Assembly (NCBI GenBank): GCA_934167755.1
Contig: CAKPLT010000001.1
Location: 1-64,000 of the forward strand
Source: an uncultured Clostridia bacterium
GTDB taxonomy: Bacteria; Bacillota; Clostridia; TANB77; CAG-508
Length of the DNA stretch: 64,000 nt
Reading direction: 5' to 3'
Positions 1 through 11,100 of this stretch are shown here, piece after piece. Each line of letters begins with the position of its first letter. The stretch's first letter is position 1. The notes under the pieces are model-generated. The model searched no databases. It saw only the letters and a list, made by a program, of their open reading frames with translations, and had not been told where the DNA came from. Made by a program: the position numbers and the translations under genes.

Positions 1-3000
1 ATTATTCCTGTAAATAAATATTCTCCTTTTTCATTTGTTTTTGTTTCTGCTTTTTCTTCTGTTGTTGTTACTGTTCCAGCTTTATTTACTGTTAGTTTAT
101 ATAATGTTACTACCTTTACTTTTCCTTCTGCATCTTTTGCTATATGGTCTGATGCTGTTTCATCATATTCTAATAATTCTACTTTTACTCCTGATATTCT
201 GTTAGTATCTACCTTTGCATAGCTTCCTTTTCCTCTATATTGTCCTCCTGTATGTAATATACCATCTCCTAATCTTTCTTGACCCGGATGTGTTGTATCA
301 TCATTATGTAATGAATCTTCATCTTCAAATACTGTTCCTGATAGTCCTCTTGTTGGGGCACTTTCTTCAATTCCTAACACTAATGATGGTGCTAAATCTG
401 TGTCATCTTCATATAGCGTCTCATCTAATGTTTTTGTTTCTATTTCATATTTTCTTCCATTTAATGTTGTTTTTGCCGTTTTATTTTCTTTCAGTATTAT
501 ACTTTTTATACTTCCTGGATTTGAATCTTCGTCTATACTTGCATATGGTACCCATGTTCCATTTTCTTGTGTTTTTGTTGAAAATGCTGCTATTTCACTT
601 ACATTGTTTAATGTTGTTTGTTTTTCTATTAATGCTTTTACTGCTTCTGGTTTTAATTTAAATTTGATGTATACTTCTATTTTTCCATTTGCTGGTATTG
701 TTATATTTTCTGTTGTTTTTGTGTATCCTGCTATATATCCATTTTGATTATAACTATTTCCATATTTACTTTTACTCGTCCAGCCTTTTGCTCCTACCTG
801 TTGAGTACTATTTCCATTTAATATCCACGAATCTGCTATTTCATATCTTGAATCATAATAATTTACTAATTCATTTGCTGTTGTTGTTAAACTATTTGAT
901 TGATTTTTTACTGTTATTTTATATGTTACATATATTTGCATTAAATTTGTATTACTTGCATAGTTTTGATTATATTTTGCTAAATCTGATTCATAGATTC
1001 TTCTTGTATACATTTTTAAGCCTCTATTACTATAACTTGTTTCATATTTGTTTCCAAATTTTACTTCTGCTCCAAATCCATCTTTGGCTGCATCATAATT
1101 GGTTTTATTTGGGTTTTGCTCTTCATAGTCTTTTCTGTTTTCATATGTATAGGTATTTTCATAGTTTTGTACTATTACATTCATATTACTTATATCTGTT
1201 GCTATAGCTAAATCCGCTTGTTCTCTTCTTTTTATTCCCATATTCAATCCTGATAATAGTTCTGCCCCAGTATTTCCACATTGTTTTTCCCATGCACTCT
1301 TTAGTTTAAATCCGGATGTTTTTGTTGAACCAATTATTGTATAATCATTTGATGGTGTAACTTTCAATCTTGTTTTATTGCTGTTATATTGGTATCCCCA
1401 ATGGTCTTTATATGTTGATATATGATTTGAATAATCATATTCTAAGTTATATACTTCTTTTCCATTATTTCTTGATTTTCCATTCGTGATTTCTGAGAAG
1501 TTTGCATTTATTCTTTGTCTATCTTTATTATCTCTTCCTCCACTTGGAATTTCAGTTGACTTTGATGTAGTAGCATAATTTGCACTTGTATATGATATAT
1601 CTGCTTGTACTGTTGTATATCTTAATCCATCATATTCAAATTCTATATGATATTTGTCTAAATCATCAATTTTTAACCTTTCAAATGTATATTTACCATC
1701 TGAATTTGTTGTTGTGCTTGCTACTAATTTATTATCTTTGTATAAACTTACTTTTATTCCTTCTACTAGTGCATCTGTATTATTATATAAGTTATTTGTA
1801 TAATTATTTTTTGATGCTGCTATTTCTTCCCATACATATCCTTCTACATTAATATACACTTGTATATTGGGTGCTTGTATATTTGTGCCTAATGCTTGGT
1901 AATTTGATGAATAATTTGCTTCATACATAATATTAGGATTACTTGTTTCTACAAAATTGTATTTTACTTGATCTGCGCCATTACTACTTGAAGGTAAGTC
2001 CTTTATGCTTATTTGTCCAGCTGAATTGGTTACAAATTTAGTTGCCGAATTTATATCTGTAGTATATCTTATCCCAGTTACAATCACTTCACTTGTAACT
2101 TTTGTTTGCCAACTGCCTGATGCATATATTTGTATATATTGTTTATTGTGTGATGATAATACAACAAATTCTACATTAGCCAACTTTTTATTAGTATTTC
2201 TACTATCCACTTTTTCTAGACTTATATTTCCTACTTGCCTCTTATTTTTTGCATACAAAATTGTAGCATATGCATCATTTACTAATGAACCATTAACACC
2301 TGTATTGTTTGCCGATTGTGCACCTATAAGCACATTAATAGTATTTCCTGTTCCTGTTGCTGCACCACTCCAAGAAATGTTATTATTATGTAATATATAT
2401 CCATAATGATTTCCTACTGATATTTCTTTAACTGTATAAGTTCCTACTATTAAATTATGAATTTCTATTATTCCATTACCATCTGTTACAAATTCCGTCG
2501 CATTTGCTTCTGATACTGTTTGGAATGATTTTACATTTACAATTCCTGTTACAGATGTTTGAGCTTTATTATTATTGTCTGTTATTTTTAAATATCCTGC
2601 TGAATTACTAATTTTAAACTTTACTCCTGATAATTTTGTATTTGTATTATCTGCATCAGATTTTACAATTCTAAGGTTTCCAGCAGTATCAAAATTAATT
2701 GTTACTGTTTCATTTTCATAATATCTTTGCGCTAAAACAATAATTGCTTGTTCTTGCTTACCACTCGAATTCGTTTCTGTGTAATAATCTGCTTTTGTTT
2801 TCATCTTTTTAGAGTTTATACTTAAACTACCACTTCTTCCTATTTTACTTTTGGCTATTTTTATATAAAACTCTCCACCATTATTGTTAGGGGTGTCAAT
2901 TGCTTCTCCTTTACCATTACAAAAACTCCAATCGCTTACATCTTTTCCATCTATTCTTAATCCTGCTCCTGTATATCCCGCAAATTGAATTACTTTTTTA

Positions 3001-3809
3001 TCACTATTTGTGTAGCTGTTAGATGCATATTTTACTTTAAATGGTCCTATTTTGTAATTATTTGAATCTAATTCTGTAACTCTCACAGTTGTATCTTCTT
3101 TAGACATTGGATTCTTACAAGCATCTGATACAGCAAAATTCCCATATGCCTCAGCTTCATCTATAAGCCATTTTGCTTTTTTTTCATATTTATCATAGTT
3201 TACATTTCCTTTTCCTGTATCAAATTCTGTTTTACTTTTTAGTTCTTTCCAAAATGTAGGAATTATATCCCATACAGCTCCTTGAGTACCATTTTCAAGA
3301 CGAATGCCTGCGCCTACTTCAGTATTTATATGACTAAGTATATATGCAAATCTTGCACTATATTTAGAATTATCTAATGTTGATACCTCTTCGCCTTTAT
3401 TCTTTTTTATTTCCTCTTTTGCTTCTTTTGATACAGCTGCAACAGTTACTTTATTTAAGTCAATTGACATTTTGAATTGTATTGCTAAATGTGAATCAGC
3501 AAATTCGTCGTCTGATTTTTTATTATGTTGTAAGCAAAGATTTCCTCTTGTTTTATCTAATTCTGATTTATAGCTTTCTTTACTATATCCGCTTGGTCCT
3601 ATATGTATATTTTTAGCAGTTCCTTGTTTTGTAACAGTTGCATATTTTATACAGTTAGTTGAATGTTCAGGGTTTTTAGTATGGTTACATTTTGATGCTG
3701 GCAATTCAAATTTCATTTCATCCTTCCAAGCCGCTAATGACATATTAGGAATTAATATGCACATAAAGCAAATAGTAAATATAAACATAATTTTTTTTAC
3801 TTTACTCAT
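1..3809 (-). CDS. B-type giant surface protein of module 3 (thioester + SpaA/SdrD-B), partial
   Basis: The frame is open from an ATG at 3809 to the left edge, giving about 1269 codons and no stop. The start is fixed by AAAGGAGG placed just before it inside the 3' end of the upstream gene. A signal peptide (about residues 1-26, ending MSLAA) precedes a thioester-domain candidate with Cys92 (GNLCLQH) and Gln176 in a TQGAVW motif, as in TQXA domains. SpaA/CnaB-like units follow near residues 373 and 525, and SdrD-B-like units near 654 and 1156. From about residue 640 on it is nearly identical to the C-terminal half of the 3020-aa fusion protein. The start codon overlaps the end of the preceding A gene by 8 nt, so the two are probably translationally coupled. 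Inferred role: a wall-spanning adhesin able to bond covalently to a target. The C-terminus is outside the window. Confidence 0.85.
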   Translation of the reverse strand, partial: MSKVKKIMFIFTICFMCILIPNMSLAAWKDEMKFELPASKCNHTKNPEHSTNCIKYATVTKQGTAKNIHIGPSGYSKESYKSELDKTRGNLCLQHNKKSDDEFADSHLAIQFKMSIDLNKVTVAAVSKEAKEEIKKNKGEEVSTLDNSKYSARFAYILSHINTEVGAGIRLENGTQGAVWDIIPTFWKELKSKTEFDTGKGNVNYDKYEKKAKWLIDEAEAYGNFAVSDACKNPMSKEDTTVRVTELDSNNYKIGPFKVKYASNSYTNSDKKVIQFAGYTGAGLRIDGKDVSDWSFCNGKGEAIDTPNNNGGEFYIKIAKSKIGRSGSLSINSKKMKTKADYYTETNSSGKQEQAIIVLAQRYYENETVTINFDTAGNLRIVKSDADNTNTKLSGVKFKISNSAGYLKITDNNNKAQTSVTGIVNVKSFQTVSEANATEFVTDGNGIIEIHNLIVGTYTVKEISVGNHYGYILHNNNISWSGAATGTGNTINVLIGAQSANNTGVNGSLVNDAYATILYAKNKRQVGNISLEKVDSRNTNKKLANVEFVVLSSHNKQYIQIYASGSWQTKVTSEVIVTGIRYTTDINSATKFVTNSAGQISIKDLPSSSNGADQVKYNFVETSNPNIMYEANYSSNYQALGTNIQAPNIQVYINVEGYVWEEIAASKNNYTNNLYNNTDALVEGIKVSLYKDNKLVASTTTNSDGKYTFERLKIDDLDKYHIEFEYDGLRYTTVQADISYTSANYATTSKSTEIPSGGRDNKDRQRINANFSEITNGKSRNNGKEVYNLEYDYSNHISTYKDHWGYQYNSNKTRLKVTPSNDYTIIGSTKTSGFKLKSAWEKQCGNTGAELLSGLNMGIKRREQADLAIATDISNMNVIVQNYENTYTYENRKDYEEQNPNKTNYDAAKDGFGAEVKFGNKYETSYSNRGLKMYTRRIYESDLAKYNQNYASNTNLMQIYVTYKITVKNQSNSLTTTANELVNYYDSRYEIADSWILNGNSTQQVGAKGWTSKSKYGNSYNQNGYIAGYTKTTENITIPANGKIEVYIKFKLKPEAVKALIEKQTTLNNVSEIAAFSTKTQENGTWVPYASIDEDSNPGSIKSIILKENKTAKTTLNGRKYEIETKTLDETLYEDDTDLAPSLVLGIEESAPTRGLSGTVFEDEDSLHNDDTTHPGQERLGDGILHTGGQYRGKGSYAKVDTNRISGVKVELLEYDETASDHIAKDAEGKVKVVTLYKLTVNKAGTVTTTEEKAETKTNEKGEYLFTGI

Positions 3810-6800
3810 TATTTTCCTCCTTTCCTAAAATATTTTTCTTTATTATATAAATTCCAAACCCTATTATACATATCATAATAATAACAAATGTTGTATATGT
3901 TACTGCTGTACCAGTTCCTACTGCTATTATTAAACTAGCTGATGACATATCATCTTCATCTTCGTCTTCATTTCCTGGTGTTGAATCTATATCGCTAATA
4001 AGTTTTTCATTATAATCTTCTGATATTTCTGCAGTATTTGTTATTGTTGTAAAGTCGTCTTCTGTTAATTTTTTAGTTAAAACTAAATTTAGTGATGCTG
4101 TTTCTCCTGGTTTTATTAATGTTTCAGATAGACTTGTGCTTGTCAAATTTTCATCCATCAAGTACCAATCACTATTAAGTTCTGAATTGAATTCAAATTC
4201 TTCTGGCATATAATCTACTATTTCTTGTGCATATCCAGCAACTTCTCCTTCGTTTGTTACACTTATTTTATATTCAACAACAATAGTAGTAGAATTTGCA
4301 GTCTTTCTGTCAATTTCAACTTTTGATGTTTTTGATTTTTGATTTGCAAATTCATATGTTTTTGTTTTTTTGCTATTTTGTACAATAACTTTACTAATTG
4401 TTTTTTCTAATTTTAAATCAAATATACCATTTTTTATAAGTCCAATATCAATATTTAAAGCATCAGTATTTGTTAATGAAATAGTATCTGTAAGACCTAC
4501 TGTTTTTTCTTCGTCATTTTCTTCTATTTGTGTTTCTAATGCATCTGAATTTACATTTTCACTTACACCATTTTTTTGATATTCTGTTGTAGTATATTCA
4601 TTATTATCATATAAGAATGCAACAACATAATCTCCTTGTTTCAAATTTGAAAAGATATATTTTCCGTCATCACCTGTAGTTGTTGTAATTTTCTTTCCAT
4701 TAGAATCTTTAGCTATTTCTCCACTCTCATAATATAAATTCACTTGCATTCCTGAAACTAATTTTTCATTCTCCTCTCTGCATCCATTTTGATTCTCATC
4801 TAGCCAAGCAGTACCAGATATATTGTATCCATCTTTTGAAACATCTGGTGTTGTCGGATTATCTGATGGATTATCTGATGGATCGTCTGTTGGATTATCA
4901 GTTGGGTTATCTGGATTTGTTGGATTGCTTGGATCTTCTGATGGGCTTGAAGCTTTTTTTAATATTACATTTACAATTTCATTTGAAGTCATTTCATTAA
5001 TAGAATATGAACTTACTTTTACGAAATTCTTTACTTCTAATTTTTCTACTCCATCTGCTAATTCATCTGCTAATACAGAAATTTTAGCTGTGAAAGTCTC
5101 TCCTGGTTCTAATGAGAATGACAGATTTGCTTCTTGAGAAATTGTTAAAGTTTGTTCTATTCCCCCTTGTACACAGTAATTTGCTTCTAATCCTTTTATT
5201 CCTTTTGGTAATTCATCAACTAAAATTGCATCATCTATTGTTATATTTCCTGTATTAGTTACAGTTGCAATATATTGAAATTCATCACCTTCATAAACAT
5301 ATTTATCTTTTAAATTAGTTTCTAATTTTACTTGACCTTTTCCTTTATTTAATTCTATAATCTCTTCTTTATTAGAAATATATTCTTGGGTATTTTCTGC
5401 TTTTACAGATGCTGTGGTTGTTACAATTCTTGTATCTTTATTATCTTGTATTTCATTTAGTTCAATTTCAACCATAACGCCAGCTTCTTTTCCAGCTTCA
5501 AGTGTTCCAATATCCCATATTACATTTTTTTTACTTTCTTCATAGTTTTTATTAATATATTCATCTGAATATTCTCTTACATAACATTTTGCTTCTTCAT
5601 CATATTTTAAATACAATGCTTCACTAAAAGTTGCCTCTTCTGGTATTACACTTGTTATAGTTACTCCTGTTAGTGTTTCATTTGTAATATTTTTTGCAAC
5701 AATTTTATATTTAATTTTTGTACCTGCAGTATATAGTCCATCTGTATTTGTTGTTGCAACCATATCTATTTGAAATTTGCTTTCTTTTATTGTGTTTTCT
5801 ATTGTATTTGATTCAAATTTTTCTGTATTTCCGTCTATTGTTGCTGTTGCTTTTGATGTTACTGTTTTTCCTTGTATTTCTTGACTTTGTTTTATTCTTA
5901 CATAATATTCAAATTTTGTAGTTTCATTTGCTTTTAGTTTTTCTATTTTATTTTGATAAATTGTTATTTTTTCATCTTCAACATAATCATTAAGGTTTCC
6001 TTGGTCTCCAACTACACTTGCATATATAAATTCTGTTGGTATTTCATCTTGTAAATTAATATTTGCTATATCTGTATTTGTATTATTTTTTACCGTCAAA
6101 GTTATTTTTTGTACTTGTCTTTCATAAATTTCTTTTTTGTTACCTGCAGAAATATCTTTTGTAACTGTAATAGTTGGAGTTTTATCTTCTGTTGTTGCTT
6201 GATATAAATTCATATCATTATTTACAATTTTGTTTAAAAGTGTAACTTCCTTTTCAGTACTTTCTGTTGTTCCAGTCATTTCATTTGAATATGTACATTT
6301 TATATTTTGAGTTTTATTTTCTAATATTTTTGTTAAACTTATTGTAGTTGGTATTACAATATTTACACCTTTAATTAAAGATGTTTTATTATATGTTGTT
6401 TGCTCTCCTTGTAATTGTATATTTATTACCTTATTTCCATTATCATTTGTAGCAACATTTGATGATACCACCTCAAATGTATTATTATCATACATTATTT
6501 CAGGTGTTCCAATATCAACACTTTCCATTTCTTTAGGCATTTCTATTGATATATTAGGATTTTTAAATAAACTGTATTTTGGATTGTCCATTCTTAGTGT
6601 AAGTCTTATATCTGTATTATTTGGTTTTACATTCGCAAATGCATTATTAGTTAATTTTAAATCAATATTAGAAACTGCTGATTTTATTTGTACATCATTT
6701 TGTTCTTGTCTTTCATATTTTGTAACATCTTCTGTTTGAGTTATTTCCTTACCTTCTTCATCTTTTGTTTGTGTTGTTATTGTATTTATTCCTTTTATTT

Positions 6801-7881
6801 CTACTTGTGTTGTTATAGTATTATTAATTATTTCAGCTGTTGGTTCTATAATTCTTGTATTTAATATTTCTATAATTCCTTCTTTTTCTATATCATTTAA
6901 TTGTATTGTTAAATTTTTAATTTTATTTTCATATGTAAATTTTATTTTTCCATTCTCATCTGTTTCACTATCTTTATTTATTGTCTTTATAATATTAGCA
7001 CTTTCATCTAATATATCTATACTTCCTTTATCTCCGAGTATATCTAGTATTTTTTCTTTATCAATGCTTGCATCTGTATATAATGCTATTTCTGAAAATT
7101 CTTTTACTTCAATCTTTGGAGCAATATCTTTATTACTTACCATTATTTTTAGTCTTTCATTATATGATGTTTCGTATTTATTTTCACTATTTAATTTATT
7201 TGCTTTAATATATCCATCATAAATGTCTCCTGTTTGATGTTCTGTTGATATAACCCCACTTATATTATCTTTGCAAGTATACTTTTCTTCTAATCTAGCT
7301 GTAATAGTTGTATTTTCTTTATCATCTAGAGTTTCTTTTGTACTTAATTCAACTCTTAAGTTATTTTCTTGATTTTCTGTATAGCACTCACTTCTATAAA
7401 TGCATATTATTTCATATTCATCTCTTGCATTATCTACTCTTTGAGTATAATCACTATTTTCTGCAGTTATTGAAAGGATACCTGTACTAGAATGGTATGT
7501 ATACTTAGCATCTTTTTTTCCGTTTGTTGCTTGTGTTGATTTTATTATAACTTCAACTCTTGATGGCACAAAATTTCCAATCCAAGGTAACGCAATGTTT
7601 GTAGTAGTCTCTTTTAATGGCTTATATTCTACATCTTCTGCAAATTCAATTCCTGTTTTAAAGTTAAATTGCACAAGAACCCCTTTGTCACCACCTTTAC
7701 CATCATCTGTAATAGTATTATAATTATCGTATTTAGTTAAATTGATTTCTGCTAATGCTTTTATTTTTTGTTTTTCATTTTCATTTTTAGCTGTTTCAAT
7801 CGCTTCTGAAATCAAAACCATTATCGAACTATTTAATAAAAGTATTATTATCATTAAAATACAACACAATTTTTTCTTCAT
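3802..7881 (-). CDS. A-type giant surface protein of module 3 (DUF11/SdrD-B, C-terminal anchor)
   Basis: This 1359-aa secreted protein starts with a hydrophobic signal segment (MKKKLCCILM...). A beta-rich region with DUF11-like repeats follows (about residues 560-970), then an Asn/Asp/Pro/Thr linker (about 975-1013) and an SdrD-B domain (about 1022-1087, SGTAWLDENQNG). A last DUF11-like unit (about 1155-1297) precedes an acidic patch, the strand LIIAVGTG, a membrane helix (about 1318-1342) and a KK-containing tail. It is clearly paralogous to the N-terminal half of the 3020-aa fusion and more distantly to the 1604-aa A protein. The ATG at 7881 has a GGAGG site and a consensus promoter upstream. 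Its stop overlaps the B gene start. Probable role: a long extracellular stalk or fibre subunit. There is no LPXTG motif, so the anchoring mode is uncertain. Confidence 0.85.
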   Translation of the reverse strand: MKKKLCCILMIIILLLNSSIMVLISEAIETAKNENEKQKIKALAEINLTKYDNYNTITDDGKGGDKGVLVQFNFKTGIEFAEDVEYKPLKETTTNIALPWIGNFVPSRVEVIIKSTQATNGKKDAKYTYHSSTGILSITAENSDYTQRVDNARDEYEIICIYRSECYTENQENNLRVELSTKETLDDKENTTITARLEEKYTCKDNISGVISTEHQTGDIYDGYIKANKLNSENKYETSYNERLKIMVSNKDIAPKIEVKEFSEIALYTDASIDKEKILDILGDKGSIDILDESANIIKTINKDSETDENGKIKFTYENKIKNLTIQLNDIEKEGIIEILNTRIIEPTAEIINNTITTQVEIKGINTITTQTKDEEGKEITQTEDVTKYERQEQNDVQIKSAVSNIDLKLTNNAFANVKPNNTDIRLTLRMDNPKYSLFKNPNISIEMPKEMESVDIGTPEIMYDNNTFEVVSSNVATNDNGNKVINIQLQGEQTTYNKTSLIKGVNIVIPTTISLTKILENKTQNIKCTYSNEMTGTTESTEKEVTLLNKIVNNDMNLYQATTEDKTPTITVTKDISAGNKKEIYERQVQKITLTVKNNTNTDIANINLQDEIPTEFIYASVVGDQGNLNDYVEDEKITIYQNKIEKLKANETTKFEYYVRIKQSQEIQGKTVTSKATATIDGNTEKFESNTIENTIKESKFQIDMVATTNTDGLYTAGTKIKYKIVAKNITNETLTGVTITSVIPEEATFSEALYLKYDEEAKCYVREYSDEYINKNYEESKKNVIWDIGTLEAGKEAGVMVEIELNEIQDNKDTRIVTTTASVKAENTQEYISNKEEIIELNKGKGQVKLETNLKDKYVYEGDEFQYIATVTNTGNITIDDAILVDELPKGIKGLEANYCVQGGIEQTLTISQEANLSFSLEPGETFTAKISVLADELADGVEKLEVKNFVKVSSYSINEMTSNEIVNVILKKASSPSEDPSNPTNPDNPTDNPTDDPSDNPSDNPTTPDVSKDGYNISGTAWLDENQNGCREENEKLVSGMQVNLYYESGEIAKDSNGKKITTTTGDDGKYIFSNLKQGDYVVAFLYDNNEYTTTEYQKNGVSENVNSDALETQIEENDEEKTVGLTDTISLTNTDALNIDIGLIKNGIFDLKLEKTISKVIVQNSKKTKTYEFANQKSKTSKVEIDRKTANSTTIVVEYKISVTNEGEVAGYAQEIVDYMPEEFEFNSELNSDWYLMDENLTSTSLSETLIKPGETASLNLVLTKKLTEDDFTTITNTAEISEDYNEKLISDIDSTPGNEDEDEDDMSSASLIIAVGTGTAVTYTTFVIIMICIIGFGIYIIKKNILGKEENNE

Positions 7882-7918
7882 TGTTTACTCCTCCTAATTT
7901 GCATATGTATATATATTT

Positions 7919-7947
7919 ATGATAAATTTTTTTAAAATTTTAGTCAA
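7919..7947 (-). promoter_or_regulatory. Sigma-A promoter of module 3
   Basis: On the minus strand, TTGACT (7942-7947) is followed after 17 nt by TATCAT (7919-7924), about 38 nt before the A gene start. The same hexamers and spacing precede the fusion gene. Confidence 0.7.
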
Positions 7948-7980
7948 TAACTCTTTAATCGTAATCATTGGAACCATTTC

Positions 7981-8095
7981 TTTTATTCTTACGGTTTTTC
8001 ATTTTTCTGGAATTATTTCATTTTTATTACATTTTCTTATCTTTTTTGCTACAAATTTTGTCATAAATACTTGTTTTTCTTAGGGAATACGAAGA
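7981..8095. repeat. Duplicated upstream segment, copy 1
   Basis: About 115 nt, from the block reading CTTACGGTTTTTCATTTTTC through TTTTTCTTAGGGAA, recur almost unchanged at 17295-17400 upstream of the fusion gene. The A-gene leader therefore appears to have been duplicated together with its gene. Confidence 0.75.
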
Positions 8096-8100
8096 AACAG

Positions 8101-8143
8101 AAAAAAAGGAAATTACGTACCCGGTACGTAATTTCCCTTTTTT
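8101..8143 (-). terminator. Terminator of the fusion gene
   Basis: A perfect 14-bp stem (8108-8121 with 8123-8136) is flanked by A7 on the left and T6 on the right. It lies just after the TAA of the 3020-codon gene, and minus-strand transcription ends in a U-rich tract. The stem sequence belongs to the dispersed ACGTACCCGG repeat family. Confidence 0.85.
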
Positions 8144-11100
8144 ATTTTATAATTTTTTTCTTAATGAAATATATTCCGCCTACTAAAGCAATCATTGCAA
8201 TTACTGTTGCTGTTATAATAGCTATTGTATTTTCTGTTGTTCCTGTTGGTGTTGTTATTATTAATGTTGTCATATCATCATCTAGTTCATTTGGAGTTTG
8301 TGTTTTAGGATTATAGTTTCCTGGTATTGAACTTTTTATTGATCTTACTCCCATTGTTTCTATAATTTCTACATGGTTTTCTGCCCTTGTTCCTTTTTCT
8401 GATGTTGATATTACTTTATTTCCATATATTTTTATTGTTCCTACTTTTCCTACTCCTATTTCTTGACCTGGTTGATAGAAATGTTCTGTAACTGCTATTA
8501 CATATCCTTGTTCTACTGCATTTCTTACATCTTCTGATATTAATTGCTTTTTGCTGTTATTATTGTCAGCATCTTTTGTCCATTCATATAATTCACTTGC
8601 TTTTACTTGTGTCCATCCCATATTTGCATTTTGTTGTTCATCATATGAAATTCCATCTTCCATATAGTCTGCAATCTTTCTTATTACTGTACTTGCTTCT
8701 TCTTGTCCGTTTTTTCCATAGAAATAATACTCTTGATTTCCTTTGTATTTAAAATCTTTTTCTGAATTATTTCTTATAGATATTGTATATTCTACATTTA
8801 ATGTTGCCCCTTGAAGAATTTCACTATCTATTTCTGCTGTTACTTGTCCTGGTAATGCTTTTACATATGGTAATGGTTTATCAGAAGCACTTTCTAAGTT
8901 TTTCCAGTATTCATTTACATTCGTAATATCTTCTGGTATTTGCTTATATGGATTTCCTTCTATTAATACTTGTCCATTTGCCAATGTTATTTTTAGATTT
9001 GATATTCTTTTATTTACTTCATAATCTTGTCTTGCTCTTTCTATTATACCAAAATCTTGATATGGATTAACTGCATAGAATGTATCTATTACTTTTAATT
9101 TTCCATTATTATCTAAAACTAATATTTTACCATCTTTTAATTGATATTCGTCTGTATAATTTGTGTATGATATTCTATTTGCAAATCCAGCTAATTGTTT
9201 TACTTCACTATATTCTACACCTACATCAAAAAATGCTGTATCTGATGTCATTTCTGCATTATTTCCATATGAACCATAGTATAAATCGTCCATTTCTTCT
9301 CTTTTATTTAAGTCATCCGTTGCACTTGAATATCTTATTAATTCACTTGAGTCTTTGCTCTTACTTTTTGCATCTGTTGTATAATTATCATTATTTGGAA
9401 TATTATCATATTTTAGTATCCAGTTTAGGTCTCCTTTTCTTTCGTCTTCTGATGAATATTTTTTATTTAAGTTTAATGCCACTCTCATTATATCTGATGT
9501 TACTACTGTTGATTTATAATCTCTTACATTTATTTTTTCAATTTGTTGTCCATTTCCATTTACTATATAACACTCATTGTTATATGTATATCTTATTAGA
9601 TATCTTCCTGGTATTATTCCTGTAAATAAATATTCTCCTTTTTCATTTGTTTTTGTTTCTGCTTTTTCTTCTGTTGTTGTTACTGTTCCTTCATTATTTA
9701 CTGTTAATTTATATAGTGTTACTATTTTTGCTTTTCCTTCTGCATCTTTTGCTATATGATCTGCTGCGTTTTCATCATATTCTAATAGTTCTACCTTTGC
9801 TCCTGAGATTCTGTTAGTATCTACTTTTCTGCCTTCTCCTCCTGTATGTAATATACCATCTCCTAATCTTTCTTCTCCTGGATGTGTTGTATCATCATTA
9901 TGTAATGAATCTTCATCTTCAAATACTGTTCCTGATAGTCCTCTTGTTGGGTCACTTTCTTCAATTCCTAACACTAATGATGGAGCTGAATCTGTATCAT
10001 CTTCATATAAATCTTCATTTAATGTTTTTGTTTCTATTTCATATTCTCTTCCATTTAGTGTTGTTTTTGCTGTTTTATCTTCTCCTAATGTTATATTCTT
10101 TATACTTCCTGGGTTTGAATCTTCATCTATACTTGCATATGGTACCCATGTTCCATTTTCTTGTGTTTTTGTTGAAAATGCTGTTATTTCACTTACATTG
10201 TTTAATGTTGTTTGTTTTTCTATTAATGCTTTTACTGCTTCTGGTTTTAATTTAAATTTAATGTATACTTCTATTTTTCCATTTGCTGATATTGTTATAT
10301 TTTCTGTTGCTTTTGTATATCCTGCTATATATCCATTTTGATTATAACTATTTCCATATTTACTTGTGCTTGTCCAGCCTTTTGCTCCTACCTGTTGAGT
10401 GCTATTTCCATTTAATATCCACGAATCTGCTATTTCATATCTTGAATCATAATAATTTACTAATTCATTTGCTGTTGTTGTTAAACTATTTGATTGATTT
10501 TTTACTGTTATTTTATATGTTACATATATTTGCATTAAATTTGTATTACTTGCATAGTTTTGATTATATTTTGCTAAATCTGATTCATAGATTCTTCTTG
10601 TATACATTTTTAAGCCTCTATTACTATAACTTGTTTCATATTTGTTTCCAAATTTTACTTCTGCTCCAAATCCATCTTTGGCTGCATCATAATTGGTTTT
10701 ATTTGGGTTTTGCTCTTCATAGTCTTTTCTGTTTTCATATGTATAGGTATTTTCATAGTTTTGCACTATTACATTCATATTACTTATATCTGTTGCTATA
10801 GCTAAATCTGCTTGCTCTCTTCTTCTTATTCCCATATTTAATCCTATTAGTGTCTCAGCTCCTGCTTCTCTACATTGTGCTTCCCATGCACTTTTTAAGT
10901 TAAATCCTGCTGTTTTTGTTGAACCTATTATTGTATAATCATTTGATGGAGTTACTTTTAATCTTGTTTTGTTATCATTATATTGATATCCCCAATGATC
11001 TTTATATGTTGATACATGATCTGCATAATCATATTCTAAGTTGTATACTTCTTTTCCATTATTTCTTGATTTTCCATTTGTAATTTCTGAAAAATCTGCA

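Noticed and set aside
215..2406. Plus-strand ORFs rich in Leu, Tyr and His
   Set aside because: They lie opposite the B gene, have no ribosome sites and show the composition of a frame antisense to AT-rich beta-protein genes. The same applies to the plus-strand ORFs at 9080-15645 and 19758-26805.
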